Assembly (NCBI GenBank): GCA_020845935.1
Contig: JADLEV010000003.1
Coordinates: 1 to 45,210 of the forward strand
From: Gammaproteobacteria bacterium
Lineage (GTDB): Bacteria > Pseudomonadota > Gammaproteobacteria > Ga0077536
Length of the DNA stretch: 45,210 bases
Direction of reading: 5' to 3'
Made by a program: the position numbers and the translations under genes. The notes under the pieces were generated by a model. It was not told the origin of the DNA. It did not search any database and saw nothing but the letters and a program-made list of their open reading frames with translations. Within the stretch, counting starts at the first letter, position 1, and each line of letters starts with the position of its first letter. Of this stretch, positions 19,901 through 27,500 are shown piece by piece.

Positions 19901-20324
19901 CTTGCCGCGCGTGCCGGAGCGCCAGGTGCCGAACAACTGGAGCCGCGCCGACGCACCGAACGGCTGGGGCAAATACCGGCACACGGTGGCATTGCAGCGG
20001 CCCGGCGATGGCGCGACCCGCGCCACGTTCACGACGACGCTGCCGCGGGCAGGGCGCTGGCGGCTGGAGTTGCACCTGCCGAATCTGGTGTTCACCAGTG
20101 GCATCGCGGCCTGGGGCCGCTGGACGCTGCACCTCACCGCCGGCGATACCAAACATCAGGTCGCCTTCGACACCGCGGGCGGCGTCGCCGGCTGGAATGA
20201 AATCGGCGAATATGAGCTGCCGCCCGGCGAAGTCACGCTGGCGCTCAGTGACAGCACCGAAGGCCGACTGATCGTCGCCGATGCGATCCGCTGGCTGCCG
20301 CGGGACAACGGCCGCGAACAATGA
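16899..20324 (+). CDS. ABC-2-type permease fused to M1-peptidase-like periplasmic domain and golvesin/CBD-like C-terminal domain
   Basis: 1141 aa: ~7 hydrophobic segments in the first ~290 aa; M1-like fold cues (beta-saddle region; LTLVETPFNLRVF...GLILLRE) but no HEXXH; C-terminal NNWSRADAPNGWGKYRHTVAL...RATFTTTLPRAGRWRLELHLP...GWNEIGEYELPPGEVTLALSDSTEGRLIVADAIRWLP resembles golvesin/Xly CBD-like domains. ATGA overlap with upstream gene. Confidence 0.82.
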   Translation: MIRFAPIWTVARDELRLTRRTFRYWVFTAGSFLLGLVAWVYYSALHGFLSGYSGTVALIGPHYLFTAVGFYFLTVFMFGVAFLGFDVRARDQREGIVEVLDARPLSNLELIAGRWLGLVLAAWLPVVGLTLFATLLGWLLTALDAPLGDVPTLHSLLAFVGFMAIPALAFGFALVFVITLLVRHRLLAAVLSLAALYGLFAALVIAGPGTAALVDYIGIAQLGATSDFVPAIARDLWAWLQRVGVLLVAFGLIGIAAAIHPRLDDGRRAIRFAAGTAVVIAGLGLLGGAGGARQRAIPQLDQWAAAHQAHADDVVPDLVAIRGEVVIEPGRVLDGKLALEFRARPGTSLTRALFTLNPGLTVQRITNADGNPIEFTHANGLLELVLPQPLAGGEVMTVALDYRGAPRLAFGYLDSAVVIERGNIIASTVGLLGTDRGIFDRRYVALLPGIGWLPVPGADVARDDPRLRPRDFFLLDLEVEVPEGWLPAGPGRREDRTGAAPDRARYRFAPGVPVPEVALLAGRFAQRQTEIEGVTIELLTHPAHRRALGALEPHGERIRAFAADKLRLARAEGLAYPFTALTLVETPFNLRVFRGGWQLGLGIGPPGLILLRECGFPTARFDTLYRNEDDPPDAAMVLNRFFSNDFSAGNALAALAQSFFAHQTGATGAEALALDFTLDELATLTLTETRSYFSAHLFDGGFNTRVGQVVQQYQDRRPRTLTLGDVVVQTFASRPEVWERVLSSSLLELAPRQNPRQTLDILSLKAGALAKLLYDQLGAAGSSRLLGSLAELHRGGNFTVEDFVTALADAGIAEPQTLVADWLTTTRLPGFVAAPVEFYRIADDALGTPRFQLKVRVRNDEPVPGTIRVTSVESTRDDDQIDTNQMRLMPSELIRVPGESAIEYAVVLTRKPISVWIEPSLSLNRGSFVAFSDYESTSVATVGRRDDPPQLGVSTIDWTPPDEGIVVDDLDPGFAIVRDAAATGTRLGGVLATNSGDIDQGLPRVPERQVPNNWSRADAPNGWGKYRHTVALQRPGDGATRATFTTTLPRAGRWRLELHLPNLVFTSGIAAWGRWTLHLTAGDTKHQVAFDTAGGVAGWNEIGEYELPPGEVTLALSDSTEGRLIVADAIRWLPRDNGREQ

Positions 20325-20357
20325 TCGACCGGCGCGGCCGCGCCGGGCAAGGACCAC

Positions 20358-21467
20358 ATGAGAATTTCCCCTGAGCCGTCGGTTGCACCCGTGTTGCCGC
20401 GCCGGCAGTTGCTGAACGCGCTGCCGGCGCTGCTGCTGATGCTCGCCGCCTGTACCCCGGCCGGCGACAACGAGGCGGTCGATTTCCTGGTGCCGATCAC
20501 GGCGCAGGAAGTCACGCTTGGCAGCATCGAGGATCGCGTCATCGCGACCGGCACGCTGCGCGCCCATCAGGTGATCACGCTGACGGCGGAGTCGGCCGGC
20601 ATCCTCGAAATCCTGCCCGGCACCACGGGCCGGCCGCTGGCCGAGGGCGATGCAGTGCAGGCCGGCACGCGCCTCGCGCGCGTGACCGGCGAGGATGCGC
20701 GCATCGCGGTACGGCGCGAAGTCAGCCAGAAGCGTTTCGACGCGGCACGGCAGGATCTCGAAGCGGCGCAGAAGCTGCGCGAGCGCGGCCTCATCTCGCA
20801 GAAGGAACTGAAGAACCTGCAAACCGCGTTCGAGGACGCCAAGCTGGAACTCGATCGCTCGCTGCACACCGAGCAGCGCAACCAGATCGTCACGCCGATC
20901 GACGGCGTCATCCAGAAACTCGGCCGCAACAGCGACGGCCAGTACATGTCGAACGGGCAACTGGTCGCGACGGGTCAGGTGATTGCGCAGGTCGCGCCGA
21001 CCGATGTGCTGATTGCCGACGTCGATCTGGTCGGCAGGGATCTGGCGCGCGTCGTGCTCGACACCCCGGCACGGGTCCGTTATCACGCCTTCGGCGCGCG
21101 CGAGTTTCCCGGCACCTTGCGGCGCTTCGCGCCGATGATCGACGAACGCACGAGGGCGCTGCGCGCCGAGGTCGAAGTCGCCAACGCCGACGGCGTGCTG
21201 CGCCCGGGCATGTTCGTCGAGGTGACGCTGATCGTCGAACGCCGCGATGACGTGCCGCTGCTGCCGCGCCAGGCGGTCACGGTACGCGGCGGCCAGCCGG
21301 TGGTGTTCGCGCTGAGCGGACAGCGTGCGCTGCAACGTGCGGTGACGCTCGGCCTCGGCGACGATCGCAGCGTCGAGATCACCAGCGGCGTGCAGGCCGG
21401 CGATCGCATCATCGTCAGCGGCCTGGAAACGCTCGCCGATCAGACCCGCGTGCGCGAGACCCGCTAG
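20358..21467 (+). CDS. RND efflux periplasmic adaptor (HlyD/MFP family), probable lipoprotein
   Basis: Lipobox-like LLMLAAC; IEDRVIATGTLRAHQVITLTAESAGILEILPG...EGDAVQAGTRLARV; coiled-coil hairpin EVSQKRFDAARQDLEAAQKLRERGLISQKELKNLQTAFEDAKLEL; RPGMFVEVTLIVERR. Confidence 0.93.
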   Translation: MRISPEPSVAPVLPRRQLLNALPALLLMLAACTPAGDNEAVDFLVPITAQEVTLGSIEDRVIATGTLRAHQVITLTAESAGILEILPGTTGRPLAEGDAVQAGTRLARVTGEDARIAVRREVSQKRFDAARQDLEAAQKLRERGLISQKELKNLQTAFEDAKLELDRSLHTEQRNQIVTPIDGVIQKLGRNSDGQYMSNGQLVATGQVIAQVAPTDVLIADVDLVGRDLARVVLDTPARVRYHAFGAREFPGTLRRFAPMIDERTRALRAEVEVANADGVLRPGMFVEVTLIVERRDDVPLLPRQAVTVRGGQPVVFALSGQRALQRAVTLGLGDDRSVEITSGVQAGDRIIVSGLETLADQTRVRETR

Positions 21468-21469
21468 CC

Positions 21470-24400
21470 ATGGAGTCCCTGGCGCGCGGCGCCGCACGGC
21501 GGCCGGTCGGCGTCACCGTACTGGCCATCGTACTGACTATTCTCGGCGTCGCGTCGTGGCCGCGGCTCGCGCTCGATCTGTTTCCCGACCTGCAGAGCCC
21601 GACCGTGCTGGTGTCGGTCAATGCCGGCAATCGCCCGCCGATCGAAATGGAGCGGTTGTACGGCGAGCGCATCGAGCAACTGCTGTTCACGGTGCACGGC
21701 CTGCGCGCGGTCGATCAGGTGGCGCGTACCGGCCGGCTGGTGACGCGGGTGACGTTCGACTGGGACGTCGACCTCGATTACGCGCTGGTCGATGTCAGCA
21801 AGGCGGTCGCGCCGATCGGCGCCGATCCGGATGTCGACGAAGTGCTGGTGCGCCGCTTCGATCCACGGCAGTTGCCGATCCTGACGCTTGGCCTGGTCGC
21901 GCCCTCCGGCACGCCGGATCTTGCCGAGCTGAAGCGCATCGCCGAGCGCCAGCTCGCACCGGCGCTGCAACGGCTGGCGGGCGTCGCCGAAGTGCGGGTC
22001 ACCGGCGGCCGCGATCGCGAAGTGCAGGTCCGGCTCGACGGCACCCGGCTCGCGGCGCACGGCGTCACGCTGAACGAAGTCGAGACCCGGATTCGCGCGA
22101 CCAACGTTGATCGCAGCGCCGGCACGCTGGTCGAGGACGACAGGGTCTATCTGGTGCGCGGCCTGACGCGGTTCGCCTCGGCCGCCGATGTCGCCAATAC
22201 CGTGGTGCGCTATCTCGATCAGCCGAACGGCGGCAAGACCGCGCTCAAGGTGTCCGACCTCGGCGAGGTGATCGTCGCCAACGCCGACATCACGCATCTG
22301 GTGCGCGTCGATGGCAGCGAGGGCGTCGGCCTCGATGTCTACAAGGAGGCGGGCGCCAATACCGTCGCGGTATCGCGCACGGTGCGCGACGCGCTCGCCA
22401 ACCTCGGCGCCGATCTGCCGGGGGTCGCGGTGCGCGTGATCGGCGACGAGGCGGCGCTGGTCGAGGATTCGATTGCCGACGTCGAGAGTTCGGCGTTGCT
22501 CGGCATCGGCCTCGCGATGCTGGTGCTGGCGCTGTTCCTGCGCGGGCTCGGGCCGATCCTGATCGTCGCCGCGGCGGTGCCCGTGTCGCTGTTCGTCACC
22601 GTGTTCGCGATGAAGTTCGCCGGACACAGCCTGAATCTGATGACCCTCGGCGGCCTCGCGCTCGGTGCCGGCATGCTGGTCGACAACGCCATCGTCGTGG
22701 TCGAGAGCATCTTCCGCCAGCGCGCCGCCGGCCTCTCGGCGCGCGACGCGGCGGCACGCGGCGCCGGACTGGTCGGCACCGCGATCGCGTCGAGCACGCT
22801 GACCACCTGCGTCGTGTTTCTGCCGGTGCTGTTCGTCGAAGGCATGGCGGCGCGGCTGGTGTCCGGCATCGCGTTCACCGTCGTGCTGTCCCTGCTCGCG
22901 TCACTCGCGGTCGCGCTGGTGCTGGTGCCGGCGCTCGCCGCCTGGTTCCTGCCGAAGCAACCGGCGCGCGGGCTCGATGTCGGCAGCGCTTGCATCGAGC
23001 GGCTGGTGACCCGCCTGCTGCAGCGGCCGTGGACCGTGATCGCCGTGGCCGCGGCGCTGTCGGCGCTGTCGTGTCTGGCGCTGTTGCGGCTCGGCTCGGA
23101 GCTGTTGCCACCGGCCGATCCCCGCCAGCTCGGGCTGCGCCTGGTCGGTACGCCGGGCCAGCGGGTCGAGTCGATGGCGCAGTCGGTCGCGATCGTCGAG
23201 GACCTGCTGCGCGGCGCCGCCGGCACGGAGCTGGTCGCGCTGCGCGCCGAAGTCGGCCGGCTGCCCAATGACGATCGCCTGATCCGCGAGCGCCAGACCG
23301 AGGAGCACACCGCCGAGATCCGGGCACGGCTCGCCGCGGATGGCCGCGGCGCCGGTGCGCTGGCCGGATCGATCCAACCGGTGCTGGCGCAGCTGCATGG
23401 CCTCGATGCCGAATGGGACACCGGTGGCAGTGCGCTCGCCACCGCACTCGGCATTGGCGGCCCGCCGGTCGTGGTCGAGATCCGCGGTCAGGCGCTGGAG
23501 GATCTGCGCCGCGCCGGGACGCTGATCCGCGACCGGTTGGCCGCGCGCGATGAACTGTGGAACGTGCGCACCTCGTTCGAAGGCGGCCCGCCAGAAGCGC
23601 GGCTGCACCTGGCGCAGGCGCGCGCCGATGGTCTGGGCGTCGATCTGGAACAGCTGACCGGCATCGTCGCCGCGGCGCTCGACGGCCGCCGCGCGACGAC
23701 GCTGACGCTTGGTGACGAGGAGCAACATGTCGTGCTGTACCTGACGCCGCCCGCTCGCGGCACCTTGACCGAATTGCCGTTCCTGACCCGCGACGGCGCG
23801 CGGCTCCCCGTCGGCGACGTCGCCACGCTGGAACCGGTCGCGGGCGCGAATGAAATCTTCCGGCGCGATCAGCGGCGCGTAGCGCAGGTCACGGCGAGGA
23901 TCCGTGCTGGCGTCACCGCCCCGGCGGCGCGCGCGGCGACGCAGGCGGCGCTGGCCGAGGTCGCCTTGCCGCCCGGGCTCGGCGTCACCCTGGCCGGCGA
24001 CGAACTGGAACGCAGCCGGACGCTGACGCAACTCCAGTGGGCCGGCGCGCTGGCATTGTTGCTGGTGCTGATGGTGCTCGCCGCCAGCTTCGAATCGTTG
24101 CTGCATCCGCTGACGGTGCTGAGCTCGATCCCGATCTCGTTGATCGGCGTCGCCCTCGCGCTGGTGCCGTTCGGTCAACCGCTCGGCGTGATGGCGCTGC
24201 TCGGGCTGATCGTGCTCGCCGGCATTGCCGTCAACGATTCAATCCTGCTGATCGAACAGGCGCGCCAGCTCGTGCGCGACGGTTGTGACACAGCCACCGC
24301 ACTGGCGCGCGCCGCCGCGCTGCGGCTGCGGCCGATCGTGATGACCACCGCGACCACGGTGTTTGCGCTGCTGCCGCTCGCGTTCGGGCAAGGGGAATCG

Positions 24401-24532
24401 GCGCGGCTGCGCGCCCCGCTGGCGCTGACCGTGGCCGGCGGCGTCACCGCATCGCTGGTGGCATCGCTGGTCGTCATCCCCTGCGTCTTCCTGGTGCTGG
24501 AGCGGCTGCGCCGACGGGCGCACCGCGCCTGA
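21470..24532 (+). CDS. RND efflux transporter permease
   Basis: 1020 aa: RRPVGVTVLAIVLTILGVASWPRLALDLFPDLQSPTVLV; TM4 GGLALGAGMLVDNAIVVVESIFRQR; TM10-11 GLIVLAGIAVNDSILLIEQARQL...RLRPIVMTTATTVFALLPLAFG. Confidence 0.95.
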   Translation: MESLARGAARRPVGVTVLAIVLTILGVASWPRLALDLFPDLQSPTVLVSVNAGNRPPIEMERLYGERIEQLLFTVHGLRAVDQVARTGRLVTRVTFDWDVDLDYALVDVSKAVAPIGADPDVDEVLVRRFDPRQLPILTLGLVAPSGTPDLAELKRIAERQLAPALQRLAGVAEVRVTGGRDREVQVRLDGTRLAAHGVTLNEVETRIRATNVDRSAGTLVEDDRVYLVRGLTRFASAADVANTVVRYLDQPNGGKTALKVSDLGEVIVANADITHLVRVDGSEGVGLDVYKEAGANTVAVSRTVRDALANLGADLPGVAVRVIGDEAALVEDSIADVESSALLGIGLAMLVLALFLRGLGPILIVAAAVPVSLFVTVFAMKFAGHSLNLMTLGGLALGAGMLVDNAIVVVESIFRQRAAGLSARDAAARGAGLVGTAIASSTLTTCVVFLPVLFVEGMAARLVSGIAFTVVLSLLASLAVALVLVPALAAWFLPKQPARGLDVGSACIERLVTRLLQRPWTVIAVAAALSALSCLALLRLGSELLPPADPRQLGLRLVGTPGQRVESMAQSVAIVEDLLRGAAGTELVALRAEVGRLPNDDRLIRERQTEEHTAEIRARLAADGRGAGALAGSIQPVLAQLHGLDAEWDTGGSALATALGIGGPPVVVEIRGQALEDLRRAGTLIRDRLAARDELWNVRTSFEGGPPEARLHLAQARADGLGVDLEQLTGIVAAALDGRRATTLTLGDEEQHVVLYLTPPARGTLTELPFLTRDGARLPVGDVATLEPVAGANEIFRRDQRRVAQVTARIRAGVTAPAARAATQAALAEVALPPGLGVTLAGDELERSRTLTQLQWAGALALLLVLMVLAASFESLLHPLTVLSSIPISLIGVALALVPFGQPLGVMALLGLIVLAGIAVNDSILLIEQARQLVRDGCDTATALARAAALRLRPIVMTTATTVFALLPLAFGQGESARLRAPLALTVAGGVTASLVASLVVIPCVFLVLERLRRRAHRA

Positions 24533-24534
24533 CG

Positions 24535-27500
24535 ATGGTCCGGCTCGCCGCGATCCCGATCGAGCGCCCGGTCGCGACCTCGATGCTGTTTCTCGGCATC
24601 GTGCTGCTCGGGTGCATCGGTTGGCTGCGGCTGCCGGTCGAGCTGCTGCCGGCGCTCAGCGGCAGCGAGCTGTTCGTGCAGTTCCAGCGGCGCGGCGCCG
24701 AACCGGCGGTGGTCGAGCAGGAAATCCTGTTGCCGCTGGAAGCGGCAATCAAGGCGCTCGGCGGCGTCACCGAAACCGAAGCGCAGATCCGCGGCTCCGG
24801 CGGCCGGCTGCGGGTGCAGTTCGACCGCTACGCCAACGGCAAGGTACGCGAACTCGAGCTGTCCCGCGTCGCCGCCGAGCTGGCGCGCACGCAACCGGAA
24901 GGATCGTTCATCAACGTCAGCGCGCAGGATCTGTCGGCGCTGTCGCGCATCGTGATGATCGTCCAGGTCACCGGCGGCGCGGACGCGAACGCACTGCGCG
25001 ATCTGGTCGAGGAGCGGATCCAGCCGCGGCTGCTGGCGATCCCCGGCCTGTCGCAGGTGCTGGCGACCGGAGGCGCGCCACGCGCGATCACGGTCTCATT
25101 CGATGCCGATCGTGCGGCGGCGCTCGGCGTGCACTCGGCCGAGGTGCTCGCGGCGCTGAACCGCGCGGTCGGCCGGCTCGGCTTCGCCGGCGGCCTCGAG
25201 GACGCGAACCGGCGCGAGGCGATCATGCTCGACGGCCGGCCCGGCGGCATCGCCTCGCTCAGCGAGATCCGCATCGATCCACGCCGGCCAGTGCTGCTGC
25301 GGCACGTCACCGACATCGAGCTCGGCACGCGGCGCCAGGATCAAATCTATCGCGTCAACGGCGCGCCGGCGGTCGGCCTGCTGGTGTTCCAGAACGAAGG
25401 CGAGAACCTGGTGCGGATCGGCCGCGCGGTGCGCGCCGAGCTGGAGCGGTTACGCACCGAATATCGCGGCCATGGCCTCGATTTCGTGCTCGGCTTCGAC
25501 GCCGCAGCGACCGTCGAACAGCAGTTGCAGCGGCTCAAGTCGCTGGCACTGTCCGGCTTTCTGGCGGCGCTGGTCGTGCTGTATCTGTTCTTGCGCGAAT
25601 TGCGCGCAGTCGCCGTGGTCGCGATCGCGGTGCCGGTCAGTCTGTTGGCCGCGGCGGCCCTGCTGTATCTCGGCGGCTGGACACTGAACATCATCACGCT
25701 GCTCGGCTTCGCCATCGGCATCGGCATGCTGGTCGACAACAGCATCGTCGTCTATGAAGCGGTACAGCGTGCGGTCGAACTGGGCAGCGATGCCCGCACC
25801 GCGGCGAGCGCGGGGATCCAGCGCACGCTGCGCGCGATCCTCGCTGGCAGCGTCACCAACGCCATCGTCTTCCTGCCCGGCCTGATCCTGATCGACGATC
25901 CGCTGATTCGCGATCTGCTGGAACTACTCGCGGTGACCATCCTGTTGCCGCTCGCCGCGTCGCTGCTGGTCGCGGTGGGGCTGGTGCCACTGCTGGCGCA
26001 ACGGCTCACCGCGCCGGCCGCGATCGCACGCCATGCCGGCGACGAGGCCAGGCGCCTGCGCTATGCCGGCTTGCTGCCGCCACAGCGTGCCCGGGCCTTG
26101 TTCACCGGAATGCTGAAGGTCGCGCTGCGCCGGCCAACGCCGTGGCTCGCCACGATCGGCGGCATGGTGCTGGCGACGATTGTCATCGCCGTGCCCTGGG
26201 TGCTGGTCAGTGCGATGGGGCAGCCGGCGCAGCAGGCCGACGAACTGCGCTTCGATCTCGAGTTTCCAACCCGAAACACGCTGGCGGCCGCGGCCGTGGC
26301 GGCGGCGCGGCTGGAGCAGGCGTTGCTCGCGACCCCCGGCGTCGAGCGCATCGAAAGCACCTTCGGCGAGGAGCAGGGCGCGCTGACCGCGCATCTGATC
26401 GACCGCGCTGAACGCCCGGCGACGGCGACCGCCGCCGCGATCCGCAAGGTGGTCACCGACACGCTGGCGGAGCTGCCCAACGTGCGCTTGCGCACCGGCG
26501 CCGAAGCCGGCGGCGGTGACAGCGGCGGAGGCTTGCAGGCGCTGTTCGGCGGTGCGCCCGCCGAGATCGCGGTGTCGGGACCGGACATGACGCGACTCGG
26601 CCAGATCGCGCAGGAGCTGGCCAGCCGGCTGCGCGCGATCGCCGGGGTCGGCAACGTCGAGGTGGTGCGGCCGGTGGGGCAGGACGAGCTGCGCATCGCA
26701 CCGCGCCTGAATGTACTGACCGATTACGGTCTGCATCCGGAAGCGGTGCTGAACGCGCTTGGGGTCGTCTCGCGCGAAGGCATCGCGTTGCCGGTCGGCT
26801 TCACCTTCAGCGACGGCCGCGAAATCCCGATCGAACTGCGGCGGCCGGAGCGCGAACGCGAGCGCGCGGTAGCGAGCCTGGCCGAGTTGCGCATCCCGAC
26901 CAGCGAGGGGCTGGTGCCGCTCGGCGTGCTGGCGACGATCAGCCGGGAGCTGCCACCGGAGGTCATCACCCACCACAACGGCCGGCGCGAGGTGATCGTG
27001 CGCTACCAGCTCGGCGACGACGCGCCCGCGTCCGGGCCGGCACGGGTCGCGCTCGAAGCGCGGATCCGCGATGCGGTCCGGCTCGCCGTGCGCCCGCCCG
27101 GCTATGCGATCGAGGCCTTGGGCGCAGAAGCCAACATCGACTGGTTCAAGCGGCTCGCCATCCCGGCGATCCTGCTGCTGTACGCAGTGCTGGCGATCAC
27201 ATTCGAATCGCTGACGCTGCCGGTGCTGGTGCTGCTCGCGGTGCCGCTGACCGTGCTCGGCGCGACCTGGGCGCTGGTGGTGACCGGCACCGGTCTGGAG
27301 ATGATGGCCCTGCTCGGTGTATTGACACTGCTCGGGCTGACCGTGAACCCGGCCATCCTGCTGGTCGATCGGATGCAGGAGCGGATCCGTCGCGGTGGCA
27401 CCGGTGCCGCCGCGGCGGCGCTCGCCTCGGTGCGCGAGCGCACCCGGCCGCTGCTGCTGACCACCGCGACCACCATCGCCGGGCTGTGGCCGCTGGCGCT

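Noticed and set aside
19128-21497. 789-aa minus-strand ORF
   Set aside because: Antisense to the ABC permease fusion and RND adaptor genes, low-complexity Arg/Gln/Asp/Ala/His-rich translation typical of GC-biased shadow frames.
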